Part shown: positions 20,950 to 32,296 of the stretch, one piece after another | Numbering within the stretch: position 1 is the stretch's first letter | Layout of the letters: each line of letters opens with the position of its first letter | Assembly (NCBI GenBank): GCA_000277445.1 | Contig: AJWJ01000246.1 | Span: 1-33,431, forward strand | Origin: Polysphondylium violaceum | Taxonomy: Eukaryota; Evosea; Eumycetozoa; Dictyosteliales; Dictyosteliaceae | DNA: 33,431 bases | Direction of reading: 5' to 3' | Made by a program: the position numbers and the translations under genes | Notes under the pieces: model-generated | Database searches by the model: none | Seen by the model: only the letters and a program-made list of their open reading frames with translations | Told to the model about the DNA's origin: nothing

Positions 20950-23702
20950 ATGAAGGTACCCAAAGATTTTAAATTTTTATACAGTTGTGATATATCTATA
21001 AAATATAAAATTAAAATGTAAGTCAACGTTAGTGTGTCTCAAAGAGATAAATCATGTGTCTAACAAACACCTATTCAAATTAGATTATCATTAGAAGGAA
21101 AGAGAGATAGAGAAAATGCACCTAAAACTATAGACAAGTGGATAGATGATCCTTATTTGAAAAACTCTTCATTATATAGTGAGTAAGTAGACACAACGTA
21201 TAGTGACTATAGCATTATGATCATCATTATTATATCCATCTAAACAGAGTTTATTAATTGTGCTTATAACAATAATAATAAAGTTCTACTTTAGATTTAT
21301 ATGCATGTTGTACATTATATTCTGATGGTAAACCATTATGTGCACCCGAACAAACATCTTTTCATTTATTCTCTGGATCAAACAAGTAAGTAATAGCAAT
21401 AGCAATAGTAGAGTATATATTTTAGATATAATATACTCATATATTTTAAAATAATAAAAGATGGGATGAAACTATAGTACTACCATTAAAACATCAAGAT
21501 TTACCATTGGATACAATGATTGTTATTACAATATGGGATATACATTCACCATCTAAAAAAGAACCATTGGGAGGAACAGCATTCAATGTATTTGGTAGAA
21601 ATAAATTAGAGAGAATAGGTAAACATAAATTAATATTGTTTCAAGATAAACAAGGTGATGGTAATGTAGAATCTACAACACAAGGTCAAGTACACAATAG
21701 TCAAGATGAACAACTACGTTTAGAGAAATTGAAAAAGAAATATGATAGAAACCTAATACCTCATTGTAAATGGTTGGATAAATATACAATTCAAGAAATT
21801 GAAAAGATATCTAAAGTATTTATTAGTTGTTGATTTAATTAATAACCTATATATTAACTAATACACCATATATAGAACTCTGAATCATTAAATAAGAATA
21901 CATTATATATAACAATTGAATTACCAGAGTTTGAATACCCTGTATTATTCAAACAACAAATATGTCCACTTTACAAACCGCTACCAGCACAAAAGAAACA
22001 ATTGGTACTTGTCAATGATATAGAAATGGATGAACATCCAAGTGAACAAAAGTATCATAGATTGAATCTCTATGATCATAAAGATCTTAAACCCAATTCA
22101 AATGAACTCAAGAGTCTTACAAACATACTTAGAATGCCACCAAACACTAGAGTCAATGGTAAAGACATTATTCTCTTGTGGAGATTCCGTTACTATTTGA
22201 CAAACAACAAAAAAGCCTTAACAAAGTTCTTAAAGTGTGTCGAGTGGAATGAAATTCATCAAAAGAACGAGGCACTCTCCATCATGCCCAAATGGGAGCC
22301 AATCGACATTGCCGACTCTCTTGAGCTCCTCAGCTCGGCATTTACCCACAAAAACACGACCAACGTTAGAAAATATGCTGTCGATATTTTAAAAAAGGCC
22401 GACGATGAAGAGTTGCTTTACTATTTACTCCAACTTGTGCAGGCTACCAAATACGAGCAATTTGATGGCAATCCCAATGACTCGCCATTGATTAGTTTTC
22501 TTTTTGAGAGATCGAGTAAAAACTTTACCCTCGGTAGTTATTTCTATTGGTATCTCACTGTGGATAGTGTATTAAAGTCTAGTAGATTCTGTTCACATTA
22601 CAAAACCCTACAAGAATCATTTGTGCGTCAATTGGCAGCCCCTGAAGCCACACAAATCAGCAAACAAAACCATTTTGTCAATCGTTTGGCTGCTCTCTCT
22701 GTGGAACTCAAGGCAATGAGCATTCCACGTGAGAAAAAGATTGAAAAACTCAGATACATGCTGGCTGAGGGCGACTATAAAGATCTTTCAGACTTCCCTC
22801 CCATGCTCTTGCCCGTGAATCCCGAGATAGAGATTGTGGGAATCATTCCAGAGAAATCATCCATTTACAAGAGTGCCAAGTCACCCTTGGGTCTCAAACT
22901 ACGTACATCCAAAGGTGGCGAATATGGCATCATTTTCAAGACTGGCGACGATCTTCGTCAAGATCAGCTCATCATCCAACTCATCTCTTTGATGGACAGA
23001 TTGTTGAAAAAGGAAAACTTGGATCTCAAACTCACACCCTACAAAGTCTTGGCCACAGCCGAAGAGGATGGTATTGTAGAAATGGTGAATCCCAGCGAAG
23101 CCATGGCCTCTGTCATTGACAAATATGACGGAGAGATTCTCAAATTCTTCAAAAAGAACCATCCCGACCCAGAGTCTCCCAACGGCATTGCACCCGAGGT
23201 CATAGACACATTCGTAAAGAGTTGTGCAGGCTATTGTGTAATCACCTATATCTTGGGTATTGGCGATCGTCATCTCGACAATCTTTTACTCACACCCAAC
23301 GGCAATCTCTTTCACATTGATTTTGGTTACATTTTAGGCAAAGATCCTAAAATTCTTCCACCTCCAATGAAACTCTGCAAAGAAATGGTTGTAGGTATGG
23401 GCGGTGAAAATAGTAAAGACTATGAGAAATTCAAACAACTCTGTTGTGAAGCCTACAATATTCTTAGAAAATCGTCTCATTTGATACTCAATCTTTTTGC
23501 ACTCATGATTGACGCCAGTATTCCCTCCATTTCCGAAGACAAAGAAAAGAGTATCTTAAAAGTTCAAGAAAAACTTCAATTAGAATTAACTGATCAAGAG
23601 GCTTCAAACTCTCTACTTCAACTATTAAATGATAGTGTATCTGCTTTATTCCCCGTAATGGTTGAATATGTACATAAGTGGTATCAATATTGGAGAAATT
23701 AA
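20950..23702 (+). CDS. pikE: Class III phosphatidylinositol 3-kinase, Vps34 homologue
   Basis: Five exons: 20950-21017, 21084-21178, 21295-21385, 21461-21815, 21876-23702, giving 811 residues, a normal Vps34 length. Introns are 66, 116, 75 and 60 nt. The N-terminal C2 domain spans the first four exons ([41 protein letters not shown]). The helical (PIK) domain is about 300-520. The catalytic domain has [17 protein letters not shown] (ATP lysine K558), GIGDRHLDN (D667) and HIDFGYILG (D685). It ends with the family tail [10 protein letters not shown]. The enzyme makes PI3P on endosomes and autophagosomes with a Vps15/Atg6 complex. The donor of intron 2 was taken as GTGAGT (21179), not the adjacent GTAAGT, because only that keeps frame with exon 3. 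The middle of exon 5 is unusually G+C-rich for this DNA. Confidence 0.95.
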
Positions 23703-23933
23703 ATTAAATAAATCATTATTGCATTTACTGATATTTTTTTATTTTTTTTTTTTAATTCACACAAATCTGATTTTTATGATTTTTTTCTGAATTTATTCCT
23801 TTTATTCATTTCTATTATTATTAGCAAATATTTTTTTTTGAATATTTAAAATTTGGTATAAATTGTTGTGATTGCAATGCTTACAATATATTCAAACTTT
23901 TACATAAAATAATAAATATATTTATAAAACACT

Positions 23934-24587
23934 ATGAGTGCACAGCAACAACAACTTGATCCAACAAAAGATTTTAAAAGTGCTATAGTATTAGCGCCTC
24001 CCGAAGATCTTTTAACACAAGTCCAATCTATAAGAAAACTTTATGATAAGGCGTACATAAGATGGATGCCCCATATTAATCTGTATGATTATGATGATTT
24101 TATTTTTAAATTCAATAATAGTGTATATTAATTTTTATTTAAATTGAAAAATAGTATTTTCCCATATGTTAAATTACCATATTTTGATGCAAATTTGGAG
24201 AAGATTCAAAAAGTCATTGAAAGTTTTCCAAGTTTTAAAATTGTTTTCAAAGAATTATCATACTTTAAACATGGCGGTAATTTTGTAATTTGGGCAAAAC
24301 CTGAAACACCAGATAATCCAGATATATTGGTCCAAATTCAAAGTGCACTTGAAAATGCATTACCAGGCTTTAATGAACTTTCAAAGAAATCTGAAAATGG
24401 ATTCCAACCGCATATGACCCTCGGTCAATTTAATGGGCAAAAACATGCTATGGAACAATTAAAAAATATTCAATCAACTTTCGACCCAATTGAATATGAA
24501 GTCACTGAATTATATGCAATACATAGACCTGCCGATGTACCTTTTACAATAAGAAATGTTTTTAAATTGACCAAAAAATTAGATTAA
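23934..24587 (+). CDS. 2H phosphoesterase (2'-5' RNA ligase / cyclic phosphodiesterase-like)
   Basis: Two exons, 23934-24082 and 24155-24587 (72-nt phase-2 intron), give 193 residues. Splicing restores the motif WMPHINLIFPYVKLPYFD. The two half-repeats of the LigT/2H fold each carry a catalytic His: HINL in the first and HMTL in the second (FQPHMTLGQF). The second has the standard H-x-T; the first has Asn at the Ser/Thr place. Family members hydrolyse 2',3'-cyclic phosphates or 2'-5' linkages in RNA or nucleotides; the substrate here is unknown. No targeting signal. It lies 231 nt after Vps34 on the same strand and converges on the L9 gene. Confidence 0.85.
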
Positions 24588-24817
24588 TCATTTGTCGAAC
24601 AACTTTAATAAATTATTGATTAATAAAAAAAAAAGATAAAGATGTAAAATTATTCTAATATAAAGATAAAGATAAAGTGAAAGAGTTGATTGTTTTTAAT
24701 TATTCATAAAAAATAAAGATACAATACTGATTGGTTATATTTAATTTTTTTTAAAGGTATAGAGAGAGAAAAGAGCTTTATTTTTTGATTGTTTTGGAAT
24801 TAAAAATAAAGATTTAT

Positions 24818-25672
24818 TTAAGCAGTTTCAATGACGCTCTTGCTTGAAACGTAGATACCATCTAAGAACTTTCTGACATCCTTATATTTAATAGCAGAAC
24901 GGAGTTGGATGTTGGCACAGGATTGGGATAACATTTCAAGATCGTTACCGACTAAGACGATTTCATCCTTAGCTTTTTCGTTACGGGAACAGGTGATACC
25001 GTCGAGTAATTCAATACGACGAACGATCTTTTCACCAAAGAAGTTACGGATTTCAACGATTTTACCACCATCGACACAAGCAACGTTGATTGGGAAATGT
25101 GCATAGACAAATCTCATTCTGTATTCAAAACCTTTAGTGACACCAGTGATCATGTTTTCGATGTGACTGGCAACGGTTTTAATACCGGCAATTTGTTTTC
25201 TGTTACCGAACCATAAATCGATGATAATTTCCTTTTTAGCTGGGACTAAGTTGATATCAACAGATAAATGGTTGAATTCTTTCTTTAAGGTACCACGTGG
25301 ACCGGTGACCTTGACAGAACGACCCTTAACATCGACGGTGACTATTATGTTGAATGATTAGATTAATATATGTATGTGTCATGATACATCCTAACAAGTT
25401 AGAGATTCCAGATAGTTTTGTTTGATAGTTTGTGGTTCCTTGATTGTCCTGTTTCATTATACATCTATATCATATGGTAGACCGGATTGATGATCAGTGT
25501 ATCCATCCTGCTTTCAATCTATCTCTATCAATACACAATCTATATCAATCAACATCAATCTATCAATCAATCAACATCTCTATCTCTAACTTGTTGTAGT
25601 CCCCACACATGATAGAGATACTAACCTCCTTCTGGGATTTTAACAACTTTTGAGCTCTTGATAACCTTCATT
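24818..25672 (-). CDS. rpl9: 60S ribosomal protein L9 (uL6)
   Basis: Minus-strand exons 25672-25627 and 25341-24818 (285-nt phase-1 intron) give 189 residues, the usual eukaryotic L9 length. The joined start [20 protein letters not shown] and then [13 protein letters not shown] match L9. Further motifs are [30 protein letters not shown] and RNFFGEK. Codons are strongly biased, with many C-ending codons (GGT, ACC, GTC), as expected of a highly expressed gene. It is a structural protein of the large cytosolic subunit near the sarcin-ricin region. The intron is several times longer than any other here and holds an inverted repeat. The donor is GTTAGT, a variant of the usual GTAAGT. Confidence 0.96.
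25342..25626 (-). other. Long intron of L9 with terminal inverted repeat
   Basis: This 285-nt intron contains a perfect 14-nt inverted repeat, AACAAGTTAGAGAT at 25393-25406 and ATCTCTAACTTGTT at 25582-25595, separated by 175 nt. In the pre-mRNA these arms could pair close to each intron end and loop out the middle. The 5' half of the loop is a repetitive CAATC/TATC-type tract (about 25512-25590, plus strand). The rest (25410-25510) is less A+T-rich than other introns. No box C/D or H/ACA pattern was convincing. Confidence 0.8.
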
Positions 25673-26107
25673 TTTTACCTGTGATATGGAAATGCGGGAT
25701 TGAGGGTATATTTCAATAAAAATGATTCACGCGCCTCACTAACGAAAAAAAAGCCCAATTCGCGCGAAAAAAAAAAAAATCATTTGGAAAATCAAAAAAA
25801 AAAATCAAAAAATAAAAAACTTTGAAAAAAATAGAAGTTCGGTTGAATTTGTCATTGTAAAAAACAGATATGTTGAGAAAAAGAAATGAAAAAAAGGATT
25901 TTAAATTATAGTATTGTATATTGATGTTTATTTGTTGATGGTTTTCACAAAAAACACATACAATATAGGTTGTATAGAGAGATATACACAACACACTATT
26001 TTATTATTATATAAAAGGAAAAAGGATAAAAAAAAAAAGAAAAAAAAAAAACAAAAAACTATTTTTATCTTTGCATATGATGATGTATAAAAGTGAGTCA
26101 GATCATC
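25673..26107. promoter_or_regulatory. L9 promoter region, 435 nt
   Basis: Between the L9 start and the XPB stop, both on the minus strand. The palindrome TTCGCGCGAA (25759-25768), next to A runs, gives an E2F-like TTTCGCGC on the minus strand, 87 nt upstream of the L9 start codon. A second GC-containing word, CACGCGCC, lies near 25729. Such GC words are rare in this intergenic DNA. The rest is A/T runs. Confidence 0.5.
25759..25768. promoter_or_regulatory. E2F-like GC palindrome near L9
   Basis: TTCGCGCGAA is a perfect 10-nt palindrome in DNA that is otherwise nearly all A/T, 87 nt upstream of the L9 start codon. It fits a core promoter site for L9, by inference. Confidence 0.35.
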
Positions 26108-28554
26108 TTATTTACCCCTACCTTGATAACGATTTTTAAATAATGAATGTTGAACATTTGATTTGCTTTGATATTCCATATAGGACATATCACCAGAGGC
26201 ACCAGACAAAGCCTTTAATGAGCCACCTTGTGATCTGTTCACCACTGTTTTTTGTTTTTTAGAACCGCCTCTTGTGATATCATCAAAATCTTCTTCAAGT
26301 TTTTCAATGTTTCCACTCTCTTCACCCTCACCCAAAACTTGAGCCAAGAGATCTAATTGTTCTTTTTTACTGGAAAACAATAGTTTATCATCATCATCTA
26401 TACCGGGTAATTCAGAGATAACTTTAAAACTATAACCTTGATCGATAAGAAACTGTTGTCTCTTTGTACTGTAATACATTTCTTGAGTGTCTTTGGACAC
26501 CAAAGAGTAAAAGAAAGCGTTGTAAAGACCATCAGACTTTGGTTTAGGTCTGAGAATACGACCAAGACGTTGAGCCTCTTGACGACGTGAACCATAATGA
26601 GATGAGACTTGAATGATAACGGTGGCCTCTGGAATATCAATAGAGGTATCACCGACTTTGGAAATGAAAATAGTTCTAACGGTTGGATCGTGTTGGAATT
26701 TTGACAAGATACTCATTCTCTCTGGGCCAGAGGTAGGACCATAGATAAAGTATTTACCCAAACCAGTAGCATACTTTTTGAGAGCATAGACATTATCAGA
26801 GAAAACAATGATTTTGTCACCTCTTTGCTCGTGAAACTTGATCAAATACTCACATGCACGGAATTTGTTTGGATTCATAGTGTAGAGTAATTTCTTTTTC
26901 GATTGACTGTCGTTTGTGAGGTATTCTTGATAAAATTCAGCAGTCATTGGACACCAAACCTCTGAGCAAGATACGTTTGCAAGAAAACCAGATTTTTGTA
27001 AATCTAACCAATTGGCCTCGTAAAGTTTTGGACCAATGAGGAAATTTAAATCTTGAATCTTTTCATCTTCACGTAAAAGTGTGGCGGTGAGACCCAATTT
27101 ACAATGAGCTTTGGTGACAGTAAGTACTTTTCTAAACATTGCTGCTGGTACCACATGGACTTCGTCCAAGAGAACGAGACCCCACTCTCTATTGGCAATT
27201 TCATTCATAATTTTCAAAGAGTCTGCTGAACGTCTACCACCAAAGGCAACCATTGTATAGGTTGTAATGGTGACACCGGCAATGGTATACATTTTCTCTT
27301 TGGAATCAGAGGTAAACTTGGAAATCATTCTCTCCTCGATATTACTCCAAAGCTTGAATTGATATTTCCACTGCTCAACAGATACGGCAGATGTACATAA
27401 AACCAAAATACTCTTTTTCACAGTACATGCAGCAGTAATGCCACTGAGTGATTTACCAGCACCACAAGGCAACACAATGATACCTGATCTAGCACGACCA
27501 TTACCAAACATTTTTGATAAAGACTTTTCTTGATAGGGACGAATCATGGTGGTGGGTTTCAAATCAATCTCGAGATTTGGATTGACTGTGTCATTTCTAA
27601 AATCATATTCTTCAAGCATAGGATAGTCAAGTTGAATGCATCTCTTTTTCACTTCTTCTACGTGTTGAGGATCAATTTCAAATGAATGAAATTGTTGATC
27701 TGAATTATCGACCGTGTCTTCTTCCTCCTCTAATAGATTGTTCATGAGGGCATCGTTCTTTAATACGGGATCCAACGATTGATTTGCTTGTAGACCACCA
27801 GATATTTGTGCACCAACCACCTCTCCTTTATTTACAATGAAACCAGTCTTTGGATCAACAACCGATTCAGCAAGTGTTGGTTTCACTCTTGCCGAACTAA
27901 TGGTAGAATCCTTCAAGAGATACTCTAGTACCTCTGGGTAGGCAGACTCTACAAAGTATTTATTCTTTTGCAATACCAACTTGACTTTACCATAACTCTG
28001 TGTGCACTGTCTAACAAACTGTTCAATCTCTTTTGGTAGTGCTAGTTTTGATAATCTACCAAGCACAGTAATGATATCATTTGTTTCCAAACCAATAGAC
28101 ACGGCAGCATATAATGAATAGGGTGTCAATTGAAATTCATGTATCAACTGAGGTCTACAAACTGGCTCTGCTATTGCAACCAAAAAATCTGATGCTTGCT
28201 TATAAATTGGTGAAAATGTTTCTAAAAATATATGTCCATCGGGACATACCCAAATAGGTCTACTCTTATTATCTACTTTAAGTTGACATATCTTTGAATA
28301 ATCTTTTAAATTACCTTTATTTAATGTATCTTCCAATGATAGTGATATCTTTTTTACTCCTCCTAATTTAATTATACAATACATTAATATATATAAATAA
28401 ATGTATTTTATTTATATATATAATAATATTATATACCTGATCTTATTTCAATATCTTCTAAATCCTCTTCATAATCTTCCCATGTATTGTAATCTTTTTT
28501 CGATGAACTTGAAGTTGAAGTTGTTGTTCTTCTTCTTTTTAATGAATCAGACAT
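26108..28554 (-). CDS. repB: XPB/ERCC3 DNA helicase/translocase of TFIIH
   Basis: Minus-strand exons 28554-28437 and 28362-26108 (74-nt phase-1 intron) give 790 residues, close to other XPB proteins. The intron-internal ATG at 28384 is not the start; the true N-terminus [12 protein letters not shown] has a basic, possibly nuclear-localising stretch and an acidic [12 protein letters not shown] patch. Motifs: damage-recognition-type N domain (about 60-290), Walker A LPCGAGKS (K343), DEVH box (D439-H442), [10 protein letters not shown] with the XPB RED motif, and motif [11 protein letters not shown]. Acts in promoter opening by RNA polymerase II and in nucleotide excision repair as part of TFIIH. 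The C-terminus has an acidic then Gly/Lys/Arg-rich tail. Catalytic motifs are intact. Confidence 0.96.
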
Positions 28555-28865
28555 AATGAATAACTTTAGAAATAGAAATAATTAACAAAGATCTTATCAC
28601 AAGAACTTGAGAAGAATAAATGTTTTTTTTTTTTGAAAATATTTAATAAAAAAAAAAAAAAGAAAATAGTAAAAAAAAAAACAGTCATTCTGTGGAAGAA
28701 AAGGAAGAATATTCTAATTAGGACAAATAAAGATGGTAAACAAGTGTCAAACATTTTTCTTATTTTATAAATAATTTACAATAATTTATTTTTGTTTGTT
28801 TTGTTTCAATTATTTATAAAAAAACAATTGAAAATCGAGTGTATAATTTATTTAATACAGATAAT
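28555..28865. other. Intergenic 311 nt
   Basis: A/T runs between the XPB start and the end of the small secreted-protein gene; it should hold the XPB promoter and that gene's 3' end. No gene seen. Confidence 0.6.
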
Positions 28866-29472
28866 TTAAATCTTTTTGAAGGTGGATGATTTGAATTCAA
28901 CAGAGCATGGGCAAGCAGATTTCTTGTCGTGGTGTTTGTCGTCGTGATGTTTGTTGTCGTGGTGTTTGTTGTGGTGTGGGGTCATTAACATACCAGAACC
29001 ACCGCCAGAACCACCGCCAGATGAACCACCGGATGAACCACCAGATGAGCTGCCAGAAGATGATGAACCTGAACCACTACCGGAAGATCCACCAATAGAG
29101 ATAGAGAGAGAGTTTCCAATACCGTGGATACCACCGTGATGACCACCGTGTTTACCTACGAGATGTTCAGCAGCAACACATTGTTTGGTTTCACCTTTGC
29201 ATTGGCATTGATCATTAGAGTCACAAGCTGGAGTGTAATGTTTGGCAACCATTTCACATCTTTCTTCGCAGTTTTTAGCGCTATAAAAAAATCAAATATT
29301 AATATCTCGGGTATGTTAGTTACTGTTACAATTCTACTTACTTGAAAGCTCTGACGTGACGAACAGCACCGTCTTCAAAGGAGCATTCGCAGTCACCATA
29401 TTTTCTGATGGAAGCTGATGAGACAGCAACCATTAAGGCAGCAATTAAAAAGATAGATAATAATTTATTCAT
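28866..29472 (-). CDS. Small secreted Cys-, His- and Gly/Ser-rich protein, unknown function
   Basis: Minus-strand exons 29472-29342 and 29280-28866 (61-nt phase-2 intron, donor GTAAGT) give 181 residues. Residues 1-20 (MNKLLSIFLIAALMVAVSSA) are a clear signal peptide. The mature protein has ten Cys: eight in the first 60 residues (spacings C-x-C, C-x3-C, C-x-C) and a CPC near the end. Then come a His/Gly patch (KHGGHHGGIHG), about 35 residues of Gly/Ser repeats, and a His-Asp-Lys repeat (HHNK, HHDNK, HHDDK, HHDKK). A disulfide-stabilised head with a flexible linker and a possible metal- or surface-binding tail is inferred. Codon use is biased toward T/C-ending major codons, suggesting strong expression. 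I do not recognise the family. Confidence 0.85.
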
Positions 29473-30285
29473 TGTGTGGAAAAAAAAAGTATTTGAAATA
29501 ATAAAATCAAAAACATGCGGAGAGGCATTTTATAGTCCGTTGAAAAGGTGGGTTTTTTTCCTATGATAATCCAATATCCTGGTTTTGGCTTGTTGGTACC
29601 AAAAGCTCGGAAAGCCTCACACGTTGTTTACTGGTGTATCAAAATTAATTCAAAAAAAAAAGAATTTTAAAAAAAATATCCGAAAATTTTGTTTGATTTT
29701 TGTAAAATTTTGGAACACTTTTTATGAAAATGTAGGGCGATCGGGTTGTGCTCAAAAAAATTACTCCCTACACCAAACCCAATTACTTAATCGGATTTGC
29801 TTCAAACACGTTGATACTTTGGAAACTATGGGCTTAGGATTTTTTTATCTTCTCCAAAAAATCTGTGTTTGGAAAAAAATAAGTTGTTAAAAATACTTTG
29901 TAGTGAAACCCATCCATCTTTGTGTTTAGAAATTTCAAACTAATATTTTATTAATATCTAGTTGTTTAAACAATCTGGCATTCTAGATAACTTTTATTTA
30001 TGATTTTATTTATTTGAGTTTGAAGATCTTGAAATCCGCCCCAAAGAAAAGGTAAAGTAAAATTAAACTTAAAACTAAGAGTAAAAGTAAAAAAAGGAGG
30101 AAATAAGGAAATCAGAAACAAAGAAACAAAGAAATAAAGAAATAAATAAATTTTGCCTTAATATCTTTCTCTCGTTCGCTGTCAACGCATTGACTCAAGC
30201 ATGATTTTTTAAAAATAAAAATAAAAATAAAAAAAATATTTAATATTCAGGTTGAAAAACGGTATAGGATCCCTTTCATTAATGA
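29473..30285. promoter_or_regulatory. Divergent 0.8-kb intergenic region (secreted protein / FPGS)
   Basis: No gene is supported. A frame at 29585-29890 lacks codon bias and domain likeness. The 100 nt next to the secreted gene (29520-29630) are less A+T-rich and may be its promoter. A bZIP-like TGACTCA lies at 30191-30197, 89 nt before the FPGS start. A purine-rich AAGAAA/AAATA stretch lies at 30040-30150. Confidence 0.45.
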
Positions 30286-30293
30286 ATGAATAG
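30282..30293 (+). other. Three-codon upstream frame overlapping the FPGS start
   Basis: ATG AAT GAA TAG begins 4 nt before, and ends after, the FPGS ATG at 30286 in another frame. Ribosomes starting here would bypass the first FPGS start. Confidence 0.6.
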
Positions 30294-32170
30294 CGTTAAA
30301 AGGTTTCTGTTTGATACGACCCATCAACATCTTTTATTCTCCTCCTCATCATCATCATCATTGTCACGTTCATTTATTCAATGCAGCAGGAATAATAGAT
30401 TACAGTGTAGTTCAAATTTATTTATAAATCGTTCAATAGATAAAAATATCATCAAAAGATCAATCAGTGGTAACACGACAGCAGCTAATAGTAACAGTAG
30501 CAATAGTAATTTTACATTAAATCATTCAAGCGACGCATTAAATAGTAATAGTAATAAGAATATAGTAGATATGAATATACATATACCTGTTGACAATACA
30601 TATGAAGAGGCAATTAATACATTGTTATCATTGCAATCCAATCAAGGTGTGATTTTATCATGGATTAATCAGAGAAAGAATGATAAAGAAGGTGCAACTA
30701 AAATCTTGTTGGAAGATATGCTTGGATATTGTAGAGTTTTAAACATAAACGTAAAGTATTATATTGTGATTGGTGTAGATTATAATATATACTAATTATT
30801 GCATCTAGTTGAATGATAAACAATCAGTTATTCATGTTGCAGGTACCAAGGGTAAAGGTAGTACTTGTGCATTGGTTGAATCGTTGATTAGAAATCAGGG
30901 ATTTAGTACAGGTTTATTCACATCGCCTCATTTATTAAGTCCAAGAGAGAGAATTAGAATCAACGGTGACATGATTTCAAAGGAGCTGTTTACAAAGTAT
31001 TTTTGGATCGTTTGGGACACTCTTAGACAAAACTACAAGGACCAAGAGATGCCAAACTTTTTTAAATTCCTTACATTGTTGGCGCTAAAGACCTTCCAAG
31101 AGGAAAACATCGAGTGCACTATATTAGAGGTAGGTATTGGCGGTAGAATGGACAGTACCAATATCTTCCCTCGACCCGTTGCAACAGGTATCAGTGCATT
31201 AGGATATGACCATATGAATGTGTTGGGCGACACATTACAGGAAATCGCTGGAGAAAAGGCTGGTATCATGAAGACAGATATCCCAGTGTTTACTGTATCT
31301 TCGCAGCCATCCGAGGCTATGGAGGTGCTCGTCAAGCAGTCAAAGACAATGAGCTCACCACTCTGTGTGGCACCCAGTCTATCAGAATACGGATTCAACG
31401 ACAAAATCAGTTTGGATGGCCAACACCAAAGAGAGAACTGTGCATTGGCATTGGCCTTGGCCAACTGCTGGCTGAGCAAGCAGACCAAAATCCCCTTGGA
31501 AAACATATACAGCAACGTCGAGGAAAACAAACACCAATACAAACAATACCAATACAACATCAATAACTATAGCAGCGCCTTTTTCAAACCACTTTCACCA
31601 TCGATTCAAAAAGCTATCACCACCTGTGAATGGGCTGGCAGGGCCCAACACTATGTGATGGACCAATACCCCAACATTGACTTTTACCTCGACGGTGCCC
31701 ACACACCCGAGTCTTCATTGGTTTGCCTTGAATGGTGGAAAACAGTTGTAAATAGTAGCGCCACCAAAGACAGTGACAAGGACACACATTATATATTTGT
31801 TTACAACAGCACCGGTGGCAGAAATCCCAAGAGTTTCTTGCAACCCTTTATCACATCCATCAAAGACAAAGAGATACCAATGTTTGATCTATCAATTATT
31901 CCCTCGATTACCATTGACAAGACTTTGGACAAAAACTCAATGTTGGTGGAAAAAGCACAAGTTTGGGAAGATTTTGTCGTTAAGTGTTTTAATGAATTAT
32001 CAGAGGACTCTTGTAAAGTTGTTGCTTCCAAAAATGTAGACAATTGTTTAGAATCCATTATTGAATACAGTGATAATGGAAAGAAAAAAGTTAAAGTTTT
32101 AGTAACTGGCTCACTTTATTTAGTAGGCAATGCTTTGAAATTTTTAATGAAAGACAAAGCCTTTAATTAA
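30286..32170 (+). CDS. FPGS: Folylpolyglutamate synthase (Mur ligase family)
   Basis: Two exons, 30286-30750 and 30809-32170 (58-nt phase-0 intron), give 608 residues. Residues 1-95 are Ser/Asn-rich with Arg/Lys and few acids, suggesting a mitochondrial presequence. The enzyme core begins near Met96 (DNTYEEAINTLLSLQSN). The ATP loop VAGTKGKGST (167-173) follows, then the eukaryotic FPGS signature FTSPHLLSPRERIRING, TILEVGIGGRMDSTN and HMNVLGDTLQEIAGEKAGIMK, and C-terminal FYLDGAHTPES. It adds glutamates to folates, retaining them in cell or mitochondria. The two possible starts, Met1 and Met96, would suit mitochondrial and cytosolic forms as known for other eukaryotic FPGS. A short upstream frame overlaps Met1. 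The mid-gene is much more G+C-rich than the ends. Confidence 0.92.
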
Positions 32171-32296
32171 ATAAATATTATTATTTAATATCATTTAAAT
32201 TATTATTTAAATTCCCAATCAAAAGTATAGTATTTATTCATTTATTTATTTTGTTTCGTTTTAAATGGATATAAATATCTTTTTTTAAATATTATT

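Noticed and set aside
28363-28384. ATG at 28384 as the XPB start
   Set aside because: It lies in the intron; splicing 28437 to 28362 restores a conserved N-terminus in frame.
28907-29139. Plus-strand frames rich in Pro/Glu opposite the secreted protein
   Set aside because: They are complements of the Gly/Ser and His repeats of the minus-strand gene.
29585-29890. 101-codon plus-strand frame between the secreted gene and FPGS
   Set aside because: Codon use is unlike the neighbours, no domain seen, and the frame crosses A and T runs.
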